A DNA stretch of 32,414 bases from Candidatus Bathyarchaeota archaeon (GCA_005882895.1 VBBD01000025.1:1-32414); one strand, 5' to 3'. Shown: positions 23,197 to 30,371, counted from the first letter of the stretch. Translations and numbers: made by a program. The notes: generated by a model not told the origin, from the sequence alone.

Positions 23197-24696
23197 TCAC
23201 TGTCCGAGGAATCCCTTGACTCCAGGGTATATTTCCGTGATTCTCTCTTTGACTAGTATCTCGTAGTATTGTTCGATGATGCCTACTGTCAGTAGAATCC
23301 CTGTTCCAGTGCCGAAGGCGCCAAGGAAGTCAGCGCCCGCCGCTATGGTTCCTATGACAATTCCTCCGATGATGGTTACGGTTGGTATGTAGCGGTCGAG
23401 GATCTGTCTTATCGTAGTGCCAGAGCGTCTGAATCCTTCTACTTGCATTCCAGAGTCGATCAGCTGTTTTGCGACTGTCTTCGAATCCATTCCGCCCACC
23501 TCCACCCATGTAACGGCGAAGAAGACGCAGGCTAGCACGAAGATCCCCATGTATACTGCCGCTCTAATAGGATCCTGAAGAACGACGGTAATGGATCTAG
23601 GAGCGAACGTGTAGTATGCGAGTCCCTTGCTGGGGACGAGTTGCGCATTGGTCGAGCTGGTAGGTACGAAACAGCCGGGGAATAGGCTGAGCCAGAAGTT
23701 TAGCCCCGTGCTGGAACACGTTGGATTGTATCTCTGGAAGAGGAGTTGTCCGATGAAAAAGATGTTTCCGAAAAGGGCGGCGGCGAAGATGACGGGTATG
23801 TTAGACACGTAGAAGAACTTGATTGGGAAGCGTCCTCTGAAGCCTCGGTATCTGGCGTATGAGACTGGGACCTCGACTCGCAGGCCGTTCAGATAGATTA
23901 TGAGGATGAACACGCCGAGGGTTGTGAATAGTCCGACCATGTCTGGGAGCCCGCTTCCTCCCCTGTACAGTGCGCTTTGCCATGCGGAGAAGCTGCCGGG
24001 GTTTGAGAGTACCGGCCCGATCGACTGGGCGAAGGCGAAGATGGCGCCGAAGTATTTCCCATCCGCGACCGGTGATATCGGCCCGATCGTGCTCCATACG
24101 ATCGAGAGGCAGACTCCTGCGGCTATGAAGAGGCTGATTCCGCTTCCGAAACCCCAGTTTTTCTGCAGCATCTCGTCAAGAAGTATGATCACGACTCCTG
24201 CGACCACTAGCTGGACGAGGATTAGGAATTGAGCCTGCAGACTAGGCGTGATAAGTTGTCCCGCTGAGTTTTGTACGTTGTAGGCTCCGCCTATCAGGAA
24301 CGCTATTCCCTCGAAGATGGTCATGAATACTGACAGTACTTTGCTAGCGCCTGTGAATAGTGCTCTGTCAGCCGGGTTTGTGAAGTCCACGTTGATCATC
24401 TTCGATCCGGAGAGCACTTGCAGGATTAGACCGGCTGTGACTATTGGCCCGATTCCGAGCTCGACTAGTGTCCCGCGGTTGGATGCGAAGATGACTCGTA
24501 GGGGCCCGAACTGGTCGTTAATGTTCCCAGTATGGGTGATTCCGTAGATAGGCGTCTCCGCCATTATCAGATAGACGACTAGCGTGACCGCGGTCCAGAT
24601 CAGCTTCTCGGTGAAGCCAACTTCTCTCTGGGGTGATTTGACTCCTGGGAGAATTCTGGTCAGGGGTTGGAATAGCTCGATAAACCTGACCGTTAG
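23197..24696 (-). CDS. secY: Protein translocase subunit SecY
   Basis: About 499 residues, ten membrane helices, channel subunit of the Sec translocon. The N-terminal cytoplasmic signature FIELFQPLTRILPGVKSP and EKLIWTAVTLVVYLIM precedes ETPIYGI and the plug region; the C-terminal EGFRRSG..IRQILDRYIPT loop is the ribosome-binding site. The coding frame runs to the uL15 stop at 24700-24702 with no ATG, GTG or TTG upstream of the conserved part; the first usual start, ATG at 24564, would cut off helix 1. Candidate starts are non-canonical (CTA, ACG, ATC, or CTG 24663). Same operon as uL15. Confidence 0.93.
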   Translation of the reverse strand, partial: LTVRFIELFQPLTRILPGVKSPQREVGFTEKLIWTAVTLVVYLIMAETPIYGITHTGNINDQFGPLRVIFASNRGTLVELGIGPIVTAGLILQVLSGSKMINVDFTNPADRALFTGASKVLSVFMTIFEGIAFLIGGAYNVQNSAGQLITPSLQAQFLILVQLVVAGVVIILLDEMLQKNWGFGSGISLFIAAGVCLSIVWSTIGPISPVADGKYFGAIFAFAQSIGPVLSNPGSFSAWQSALYRGGSGLPDMVGLFTTLGVFILIIYLNGLRVEVPVSYARYRGFRGRFPIKFFYVSNIPVIFAAALFGNIFFIGQLLFQRYNPTCSSTGLNFWLSLFPGCFVPTSSTNAQLVPSKGLAYYTFAPRSITVVLQDPIRAAVYMGIFVLACVFFAVTWVEVGGMDSKTVAKQLIDSGMQVEGFRRSGTTIRQILDRYIPTVTIIGGIVIGTIAAGADFLGAFGTGTGILLTVGIIEQYYEILVKERITEIYPGVKGFLGQ

Positions 24697-24699
24697 TGA

Positions 24700-25146
24700 T
24701 CAGTCCTGTTTGTTCTTTGTTGGGAGGACGATTTCTCCGCCTGCCCTTCCGATCTTCTCTTGGGCACGTTCGGAGGTCTTTGAAACAATTATTCTTAGCG
24801 GCTGGCTTATGCCGCCATTTCCCAATAGTTTCTGGTAGCCGGCCTTTCCAAGGTCAACCTCGACCATGTTGCCGGCTCGTTTGGCGGAGCCCTCTTCTAT
24901 CAGTCGGTCTAACTGGAGAACGAGGTCGCCCACGTTGATCGCGTTGGTGACTTTTTGCCTAACGGGGTGGAAGCCTCTGCTTCCCATCTGCAGGTCGTAG
25001 CGTATGACTGCGGACCATTTGTGGCGTTTCCAGCCCGCATTGCCATGACCGCCGAGCATTCCTGAGTCTCGGTGTTGGCCCGATCGTCCCCATCCGTGGC
25101 ATCTAGAGCCTCTGAGCTTCCGTGTTTTTCTCTTTGCTGTGGTCAT
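24700..25146 (-). CDS. rpl15: Large ribosomal subunit protein uL15
   Basis: 148 residues from ATG 25146. The N-terminal motif KTRKLRGSRCHGWGRSGQHR and the Gly-rich SGMLGGHGNAG are diagnostic of archaeal uL15; the C-terminal half with VDLGKAGYQKLLGNGGISQPL is the family's conserved domain. The open frame extends further upstream but without resemblance to the family. It is the first gene of the operon here; uL30, usually just upstream in archaea, is absent. A perfect 16-bp palindrome lies 32 bases upstream. Confidence 0.95.
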   Translation of the reverse strand: MTTAKRKTRKLRGSRCHGWGRSGQHRDSGMLGGHGNAGWKRHKWSAVIRYDLQMGSRGFHPVRQKVTNAINVGDLVLQLDRLIEEGSAKRAGNMVEVDLGKAGYQKLLGNGGISQPLRIIVSKTSERAQEKIGRAGGEIVLPTKNKQD

Positions 25147-25177
25147 GTCGGGGTTCACGTGTATGATTTCTTGGCTG

Positions 25178-25193
25178 CTAGAGCATGCTCTAG
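25178..25193. promoter_or_regulatory. 16-bp perfect palindrome upstream of uL15-secY operon
   Basis: CTAGAGCATGCTCTAG is fully symmetric and lies 32-47 bases upstream of the uL15 ATG, around where a promoter or operator should be. It could bind a dimeric regulator or fold into a small hairpin in a longer leader. Confidence 0.4.
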
Positions 25194-25332
25194 TCTGAGC
25201 GTTTGTGGGGACCGGTCGCGGCGGAATTAAACGTTTTTCCAGTACTCTTGATCCAGACGCGATTTGGGTGGATGCGGGGAAAGCCAATTAGGGCCTTGCA
25301 TCTGCTCCGTTGCGTTGCGGGACTTTGGCATT

Positions 25333-25446
25333 GCGGGAGTTGCCAAGCCAGGTCAAAGAGACCCTTGGAGAATGGGTCGTGGAAGCGCAGGCCTGAGGCG
25401 CCTGTCCCGTAGGGGTTCGTGGGTTCGAATCCCACCTCCCGCACCA
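25333..25446 (+). tRNA. tRNA-Leu(GAG) with D-arm intron
   Basis: Acceptor arms GCGGGAG/CTCCCGC with discriminator A and an encoded CCA. Long variable arm CCC-GTA-GGGG, T arm GTGGG-TTCGAAT-CCCAC. Anticodon arm CAGGC-CTGAGGC-GCCTG gives anticodon GAG (Leu). The D arm GCC...GGC is interrupted: the genome reads TCAAAG, 26 extra bases, then GCGCAGG. Removing them leaves 85 bases, normal for class II tRNA-Leu. It is transcribed away from the uL15 operon. Confidence 0.95.
25359..25384 (+). other. 26-nt non-canonical intron in tRNA-Leu D stem
   Basis: The intron carries a perfect GACCC/GGGTC hairpin starting one base after the 5' junction (AG|A). The 3' bulge would be AA|G. The central helix TCAA/GTGG makes three of four pairs, so the BHB is relaxed. 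The mature sequence restores the GCC/GGC D stem. Confidence 0.8.
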
Positions 25447-25759
25447 ACAAACAATCAACCGACAGCTTTTCGTTCCTTCGGGCTTTCGTCTTTCCCCGCT
25501 CTGGCACACGGGGACTCTGCAAAAGTTATACGAATTTCTTTTCGGGATCCTCTTTCTGTCTGGGTGGGATTTCGGGCTTGTTTTTTCGAGACGGGTTCGT
25601 TATCGGCTTGTCCGGGATTTCTTGATCCCCGTGGAATCCCCGAGTGATAAGCGTGGGAGTGTATGTTCTGAAAATCGCCTGCTTGTAATCGGGATCTGGG
25701 CTGATTATCAGCTTATCCTAGCTGATAAGCCCAGAAGTTGCGGATTTTATTCCTGCCTT
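25447..25759. other. Gene-free stretch
   Basis: 313 bases between tRNA-Leu and the minus-strand hypothetical gene. A T6 run at about 25581-25586 could end tRNA transcription. The right end contains a strong hairpin (25696-25734). No coding frame with recognisable features. Confidence 0.4.
25696..25734 (-). terminator. Long hairpin downstream of hypothetical gene
   Basis: CTGGGC-TGA-TTATCAGC, loop of 8, GCTGATAA-GCCCAG: 14 base pairs with one three-base bulge, 26 bases after the stop of the 25760-26110 gene. Intrinsic hairpins of this strength are not needed for archaeal termination, so a processed RNA 3' end is also possible. Confidence 0.5.
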
Positions 25760-26110
25760 TTAGGTCTCTGATCTTTTAGCGGGCTCAGCGAAGGTTGGAT
25801 ACATGAAACCGGTTGGAGGTTTTTGTTCCGGTTTCTTTTCGAAGACTTGTTTCTTGATAACGAACATTTCATTCTCCATGGATTCAAGGCTCATACTCCT
25901 CAGAATTGCGTCCTTGTACCAGATCAACTGACCTGCAAGACGGGTCCACCTGATTCTCTCGCTTGCTGGAGCGCGCTTGGACTTTGCCATCCTAGAAGCC
26001 TCGTCAATCAGATCCCTTAACGCCGCGATCATATTATGCCTCTCGGACTGGCGCCACTTGGACATCAATGGATACGGATCTTTCTCGACATCATAGGGGG
26101 GATCCGACAT
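25760..26110 (-). CDS. Hypothetical protein, 116 aa
   Basis: No family recognised. It is soluble and mostly helical: KWRQSERHNMIAALRDLIDEASRMAKSKRAPASERIRWTRLAGQLIWYKDAILRSM looks like two amphipathic helices with basic faces. The C-terminal 35 residues are Lys/Pro-rich and probably disordered (FEKKPEQKPPTGFMYPTFAEP). ATG start, standing alone on the minus strand. The amino-acid composition and length support a real gene; the frame ends just before a strong hairpin. Confidence 0.5.
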   Translation of the reverse strand: MSDPPYDVEKDPYPLMSKWRQSERHNMIAALRDLIDEASRMAKSKRAPASERIRWTRLAGQLIWYKDAILRSMSLESMENEMFVIKKQVFEKKPEQKPPTGFMYPTFAEPAKRSET

Positions 26111-26351
26111 TTCTCAAAAACCCTAGGACTGAATCCTCTCAACAAGTATATTCACAAGAGAGCGATGCGAAGACTCGGGCCGAAAGAGATGCATCAAACA
26201 CACCGAAGAAAACATGCTCGTCACAGCTGACTCTTAGATTGGCGTCGGGAGTGGCATATGAGCTGGAACCTGTGGTTCACGCTCTGCACGATAATTCTTG
26301 TTCATCCCACTCAAGAATGCATTTTAGACTGAATGGGATTGGCCCAGCAAT

Positions 26352-26828
26352 GTGAGAGATGTAGAGGGAGCGCTTAGATTCACTTCAAGAGAGCCCTGGC
26401 GGAAGTGGCTTGAAAAAAACCATGCCACCAAAATTGCCGCGCTGTTAGTAATCTACAAGCGTCCCCCGAAGAACGAAAGATTTCCATCTCGCCATGCTCG
26501 CGAGGAGGCTCTGTGTTTCGGTTGGATTGATGGATGGTACAAACGCTTAGATGATGAAAGATGGGTGATACGGTATTCTCCGAGACGAAAGGGGTCCAAC
26601 TGGTCGAAGTATAACATAGCGAGGGCCTGGAAGCTAATGAACGAAGGGAAGATGACCCCTGCGGGGATTGCGAGGCTCCCCCCTGATGTCCTCCGAGTCT
26701 GGGAGAGACACAGGCCTCCAGTAGTCATCACCGACCGAGGTGGCGGGATAAACCCGCAGTGGGAGATTAGATTCTCGGATGGAAAGAAATATCTTTCCAA
26801 GATTAAGATGCCAGCATTGGCCCCTTGA
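26352..26828 (+). CDS. YdeI/OmpD-associated family protein (COG4430-like)
   Basis: 158 residues, GTG start. The core motif EEALCFGWIDGWYKRLDDERWVIRYSPRRKGSNWSKYN (about 49-86) is diagnostic of the YdeI family, followed by ARAWKLMNEGKMTPAGIA. Bacterial members are stress- or envelope-associated without a firm biochemical role. The protein has no signal peptide or membrane helix. It may have come from bacteria, as this family is mainly bacterial; base composition does not stand out. Confidence 0.8.
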   Translation: MRDVEGALRFTSREPWRKWLEKNHATKIAALLVIYKRPPKNERFPSRHAREEALCFGWIDGWYKRLDDERWVIRYSPRRKGSNWSKYNIARAWKLMNEGKMTPAGIARLPPDVLRVWERHRPPVVITDRGGGINPQWEIRFSDGKKYLSKIKMPALAP

Positions 26829-26987
26829 CGGAAGAAGGGCCTACCAGTTCGTGCCACCGCCGGGATTACTGCTCCTCTGCGAAAAAATTGTGGACACGCG
26901 GCGCTGTGTTACATGTCGAGCTGCAGGCGGGTGTAATGGCGCCGGGAGTGGGATTTGAACCCACGCGGCCCGCAAGGACCACAGGCT

Positions 26988-27003
26988 GACAGGAGCCTAT
27001 CTT
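26988..27003 (-). other. 16-nt intron at canonical position 37/38 of tRNA-Ser
   Basis: Junctions AA|A and TC|A. The central helix CTGG/CCTG has three pairs and one U-U mismatch; the outer helix is the anticodon stem. Sixteen bases is short for an archaeal tRNA intron, leaving only a 2-bp internal helix AG/CT. Confidence 0.7.
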
Positions 27004-27011
27004 TTCCAGGC

Positions 27012-27036
27012 CTAGGCCCACCTTTCTCGGAGTGGA
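27012..27036 (-). other. 25-nt intron at position 29/30 of tRNA-Ser
   Basis: Junctions AG|T and AG|G lie in three-base bulges. The central helix GGGC/GCCT makes four pairs (one G-U) and the intron hairpin is CCACT/GGTGG. The outer helix is weak, so this is an HBh'-type relaxed motif. Position 29/30 is inside the anticodon stem. Confidence 0.75.
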
Positions 27037-27089
27037 CTGCCCTGTACCAGGCTCAGGAATCCCGGCTAGCCTAAGCCCGTTTACGAGGA

Positions 27090-27304
27090 GCTATTTTCCC
27101 CTTTGGGAAAGAAACCGAAAACAGCTGCTGAAACTTCGACCGTTCGAGAAGTAAGAACTAGAGTGGCGGTGGGTGCGGGCCAGCCGTCAACCCTTAACGG
27201 GCGAATGGCAGTGTCCGCGCCCGGGGGACGCCACCCTTGAATCGGCCAAGTCGTGAGATACGATTCTAAGCCTCGCGTAACCGACCAACACACACGGTCG
27301 TTAC
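27090..27304. ncRNA. Hairpin-rich gene-free block, candidate structured RNA
   Basis: At least four good stems in 215 bases: TTTCCC/GGGAAA (27095-27110); ACTTC/GAAGT around 27133-27152; a compound stem GTGGCG/CGCCAC (27163-27168 with 27229-27234) enclosing GGGTGCGG/CCGCGCCC (27171-27178 with 27215-27222) and GCCA/TGGC; and GTAAC-GACC/GGTC-GTTAC (27277-27304). No coding frame is convincing. The strand is not determined; the region borders tRNA-Ser on the minus side. RNase P RNA and SRP RNA signatures were not found. Confidence 0.4.
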
Positions 27305-27330
27305 TACGAAGTATCCCCCTCGCAGGCACG

Positions 27331-27338
27331 ATTTTAAG
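27331..27338 (+). promoter_or_regulatory. TATA box of the AN1-protease gene
   Basis: ATTTTAAG lies 28 bases before the ATG at 27367, which fits a leaderless archaeal transcript. Confidence 0.55.
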
Positions 27339-27366
27339 TGGGCAAGCAGACAATCACTGAACAGTC

Positions 27367-28215
27367 ATGGAACGCTGCGCCGTCTGCGGGGCGGAAGAAT
27401 TCATCCCCTACGTGTGCAGATACTGCGGCCGTACACATTGCGTCTACCACCGACTCCCCGAGAACCACGAATGCCCCAACATCCAACAAGCACGAGCACC
27501 AAGACCCATCATTCGAGTCGAGCGACGCTCGTCGGGGACAAACCTGAGACTGATCAGGGCCCCAAAGCTATCCTCAGTATCGAGCCGAGAACTCTACGCG
27601 CTGACCGCAGCTCTTCTGGTCCTTAGTCTCAGCTTCTCCATGAGGTACGTGTTCGGCGGCCTAAGACCAGTTGAGATTCTAGAAATTTTCTTCCTCACTA
27701 TCCTAGTGATAGGAACAGGCTTCCTGGGACACGAGCTGGCCCACAAGTTCAGTGCTCAACGGTACGGATGCTGGGCAGAGTTCAAGCTATGGACTGTCGG
27801 CGCAATCATGGCCCTATTGTTCGCTGTCATTTCCCAGGGCAACTTCATCTTCGCTGCCCCCGGGGCGGTCTACATCGCCTCCCGCTCCAGTTACTTCGGC
27901 GAAGGAATCGATCGGAAGGCCAACGGAGTAATATCGCTCGTCGGACCCTTGGTCAACATCGCAGCCGCCGCGATATTCGGGCTAGCCCTCGTGGTCTCCA
28001 CAACCCTCGGTTTCGGAGACATCGTAATTGGCAATAGTTTCTATTTTCTTCAGAAAGGAGTCCAGATCAATCTCCTGTTAGGTGCATTCAACATGATTCC
28101 CTTCTTCATACTCGATGGTCAGAAGGTCTTCACCTGGGACCGAAGAGTCTGGGCTGCTGTCGCAATTCCGTTGTGGATAGCAGCAGTCGCCGTCTCAGTG
28201 CCCCGTATTCTCTGA
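27367..28215 (+). CDS. Site-2-protease-like M50 membrane metalloprotease with N-terminal AN1 zinc finger
   Basis: 282 residues, ATG start. Residues 4-36 match the AN1 zinc finger exactly: C4, C7, C17, C20, C25, H28, H34, C36. A short linker leads to at least five membrane helices. HELAH at 122-126 is the HExxH zinc site of M50 proteases, and NMIPFFILDGQKVF near 240 provides the Asp third ligand (LDG). Such enzymes cut membrane-anchored proteins inside the bilayer. The AN1 finger may recruit substrates or partners in the cytoplasm. It is convergent with the zinc-ribbon gene, overlapping by 21 bases. Confidence 0.92.
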   Translation: MERCAVCGAEEFIPYVCRYCGRTHCVYHRLPENHECPNIQQARAPRPIIRVERRSSGTNLRLIRAPKLSSVSSRELYALTAALLVLSLSFSMRYVFGGLRPVEILEIFFLTILVIGTGFLGHELAHKFSAQRYGCWAEFKLWTVGAIMALLFAVISQGNFIFAAPGAVYIASRSSYFGEGIDRKANGVISLVGPLVNIAAAAIFGLALVVSTTLGFGDIVIGNSFYFLQKGVQINLLLGAFNMIPFFILDGQKVFTWDRRVWAAVAIPLWIAAVAVSVPRIL

Positions 28216-28374
28216 GCTGGTTCTAAACCTCAACACGCTTTGTCCAAAGAATCGGTATTGCTGGCCACACTTTGAGCATACAACTTCATTTTCCTGATCA
28301 GGACTAACCTCGACCGTAATCTCGTCTCCACAATTGCAGACGAAGGTAACCTTGTTTGCGCTCAAGCTTGTCAA
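28195..28374 (-). CDS. Small zinc-ribbon protein downstream of cbf5
   Basis: 59 residues from TTG 28374. Cysteines CNCG and CSKCG, 19 residues apart, can bind one zinc; the second half FFGQSVLRFRTSSENTGH is basic and aromatic. The chosen TTG overlaps the cbf5 stop as TTGA, the same coupling seen in the secY operon; a longer frame from 28416 would overlap cbf5 by 46 bases. Genetic coupling suggests a role near Cbf5 or RNA metabolism, which is inference. Confidence 0.65.
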   Translation of the reverse strand: MTSLSANKVTFVCNCGDEITVEVSPDQENEVVCSKCGQQYRFFGQSVLRFRTSSENTGH

Positions 28375-29431
28375 TTGAACTGGGTTACCACGGAACGACG
28401 ATGCTTCGGTTTCCACAGCTTGGGATAGGTGTCAGTCGGCATGATCACCCTAACCGTCTTAGCGGCGAGCCCGCGCTCGTCCTTCATCATCTGTTCGGTT
28501 CCGATGAGCGCTCTTGATAATGCGACGAGTTCTCCTTTGAGCGTAAAAAGCGCGATCGCGGTCTTGGGGCGTATTCCCTCGCTTAGCTTCACTATCCCAG
28601 GAACAGCAAGGTCAGCACCGTGACATATTGAACTGACAGCGGAGTCGCGAATGTAGATTCGCGGAACATACTCGAATGCGTCCTCCATCGGTCTAACGAT
28701 TTGTCGGAACATCCCTTCTCTCTCTTCTGGGGAGGCCTGAGAGAGTTTGAGTATATCGTAGAGAGAGTGTATGTCCCCTTCAGTGAAGGATCCGGATCTT
28801 GTTCTGCGGAGTTCTCGCATGTGAGCGCCTACTTCGAGAACTTCCCCGACGTCGTAAACTAGTTTCCGGATGTAGGTTCCTGCTTGACAGGCGACGCGGA
28901 ATAGAACCTGTCTTCCATCAATTTCCACATCGTCGATGGAGTAGATTGTTCTTTTCCGGACTTCCCTCTTGACCGCGGCTCTTACTGGGGGTTTCTGGAA
29001 TATGTCGCCGACAAATTCTTCCAGTACGCCGCGGAGTTTGGTCTGGTCGACGTCGCCGTGCATTGTCATGATGCAGACGTACTCTTTCCCAGTGAGGAGG
29101 AATGCCTGGATCGTCTTGGTAGCGTCTTCTAGTGCTAGTGGAAGAACGCCGGTGACCATTGGATTACTCCGGCCCTAATTGGGACCTCTAGAGTTCCACC
29201 GTGGCCAGCGTGGTTCAACCGAAGGAGACGTTTGACCCATGCGACGACTTCGTGGCTTGATGGGCCTGAGGGCTTATCCAGGTTGATCAGACCGAATCGG
29301 ATGTGCTGTTCAATCGTCCTCTTCTCTGGCGGACAGCCTAAGGCCGGGTCTGTTTCCTCGTCGAGCTTGATGAGCAATTTCTGTGACTTGTTCCAGGGAG
29401 CCTGTTGTGACAACCGATCTTTCTCCACCAC
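28371..29431 (-). CDS. cbf5: tRNA/rRNA pseudouridine synthase Cbf5, interrupted by a 23-nt intron
   Basis: Catalytic subunit of archaeal H/ACA RNPs. Exon 1 (29431-29188, GTG start) ends with HAGHGGTL; exon 2 (29164-28371) begins PMVTGVLPLALEDATK. Unspliced, exon 1 runs into VPIRAG... and exon 2 has an in-frame TAG before it. Removing 29165-29187 gives GGTLDPMVTGVLP with the catalytic Asp82, exactly the family motif, in a protein of 345 residues. Other signatures are INLDKPSGPSSHEVVAWVK, CQAGTYIRKLVYDVG and MRELRRTRSG; the C-terminal PUA domain covers about 255-335. cbf5 pre-mRNA introns cut by the tRNA endonuclease are known in some Crenarchaeota. Confidence 0.95.
29165..29187 (-). other. 23-nt BHB intron in cbf5 mRNA
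   Basis: On the transcript: outer helix TGGA/TCCA, central helix CTCT/GGAG (extendable by A-T), bulges AG|A and TA|A cut after the second base, and intron hairpin GG-CCC/GGG-CC with loop AATTA and one bulged T. Both cuts are canonical BHB positions and together regenerate a GAT codon for the catalytic Asp. Confidence 0.88.
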
Positions 29432-29528
29432 TGATGGAGCATTTTCTGATTCTTAAACTGTCGTAGACGATGTAATCGTCCGCAAGCTACGGTTGGATTA
29501 GGATCCGCTGATCGCAGTCTGGTTCTTA

Positions 29529-29825
29529 CTAGGCTGCTACGCTGATCTCTTTGATTGTGACTATCTCTTTTAGGTAGTTCGTCTTCTTCGCCTTTTCCGC
29601 TACTTTGGCAACGTCCTCGTCAGCTGCGCCCTTCTTGATCTCGATGGTCTCCGGGGTCGGTTCAACGTGTTTGACGTTGGTTCGACGGCGACGGACTCCG
29701 TTCACTTTCTTGGGTCCAGTGATTAGAACAAAGTTCTTGTCGATAACATCGACTATGACGCATTTGCGGCCGGCCTCTCTTCCGTTGAGTTTGACGCAGA
29801 CTCGTCCGACTTCTATCGTTGGCAC
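29529..29825 (-). CDS. rpl14e: Large ribosomal subunit protein eL14
   Basis: 98 residues, GTG start. The family core is VGRVCVKLNGREAGRKCVIVDVIDKNFVLITGPK, a KOW-like beta barrel, followed by the basic VNGVRRRRTNVKHVEPTPE. In many archaea eL14 and cbf5 follow cmk directly; here they stand apart, 7 kb from the secY-cmk block, but still adjacent to each other. The gap to cbf5 is 97 bases. Confidence 0.94.
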   Translation of the reverse strand: MPTIEVGRVCVKLNGREAGRKCVIVDVIDKNFVLITGPKKVNGVRRRRTNVKHVEPTPETIEIKKGAADEDVAKVAEKAKKTNYLKEIVTIKEISVAA

Positions 29826-29948
29826 AGTCTCACTTCTAGGAGCTTTGTCACTCGCCGATGGAATACGTCATTTAAGGTTTCGTTGTAATGCGTACTCCGG
29901 CAAGCGCATCCAACCGTGTTCCGGTGAAAAAAAGTGTTCTCGGCGGCT

Positions 29949-30371
29949 CTAGTGCCTGAGCGTTGGGCGCGACCTTGCTACGATCTCTCTTGCGGCTATG
30001 ACCTGGCGCGGATACTCTTTTCCTCTTCCCGAGAGTCTCTTGTCCGCCTTGTGGGCCTCAAGTTTGGATGTGATGTAGTTGACGGCTTTGTGAATGTCGA
30101 ATTGTTTGCAGCTGAAAATGTCCATGAACGCATGCTTGTTGTCCGGGAAGGTGTGAATACTGATGTGGCTCTCGGCAATGATCACGAAGCCACTGATCCC
30201 CCATTCTGTCGGATTCCCTTTCGGTTTGTATACGAACACATATGGCGCCGTGATCTTGTGCATGTCGATAACATCCGGAAGCTCGTCTAGGAGATCGTAG
30301 ATGTAAGAAAGGTCGGAGAGCTTTTCAGGATTACACTCCGACAAATCAAGTGTAAGATGAGGCCCGAACAT
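29949..30371 (-). CDS. speD: S-adenosylmethionine decarboxylase proenzyme
   Basis: 140 residues from ATG 30371; the frame extends upstream but into promoter and A/T-rich repeats. The self-cleavage site is IIAESHISIHTFPD: Glu67-Ser68 is cleaved to leave a pyruvoyl group on Ser68, with His73 assisting and Cys88 (DIFSCKQ) as proton donor. This is the short class 1B enzyme. It makes decarboxylated AdoMet, the aminopropyl donor for spermidine or agmatine-derived polyamines. A seven-T run on the coding strand 16-22 bases after the stop is a likely terminator. Confidence 0.93.
   Translation of the reverse strand: MFGPHLTLDLSECNPEKLSDLSYIYDLLDELPDVIDMHKITAPYVFVYKPKGNPTEWGISGFVIIAESHISIHTFPDNKHAFMDIFSCKQFDIHKAVNYITSKLEAHKADKRLSGRGKEYPRQVIAAREIVARSRPTLRH

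Larger units (their letters stand above)
26937..27066 (-). tRNA. tRNA-Ser(GGA) with two introns
   Basis: Acceptor arms GCCGGGA/TCCCGGC, discriminator G, encoded CCA. D arm CCTG/CAGG, variable arm GTGGTCC-TTGC-GGGCCGC, T arm GTGGG-TTCAAAT-CCCAC. The middle makes sense only after removing two inserts: the result has G26, anticodon stem CAGGC/GCCTG and loop CTGGAAA, anticodon GGA (Ser). The mature length is 86 bases without CCA, normal for tRNA-Ser. Confidence 0.9.

Noticed and set aside
27081-27353. Minus-strand 90-residue frame
   Set aside because: Lies in the hairpin-rich block and overlaps the protease promoter; no motif or coding character.
27067-27360. RNase P RNA
   Set aside because: GGGCTTAG near the tRNA-Ser end looked like a conserved 3' region, but the GAGGAAAGTCC and ACAGAAA elements are missing on both strands.
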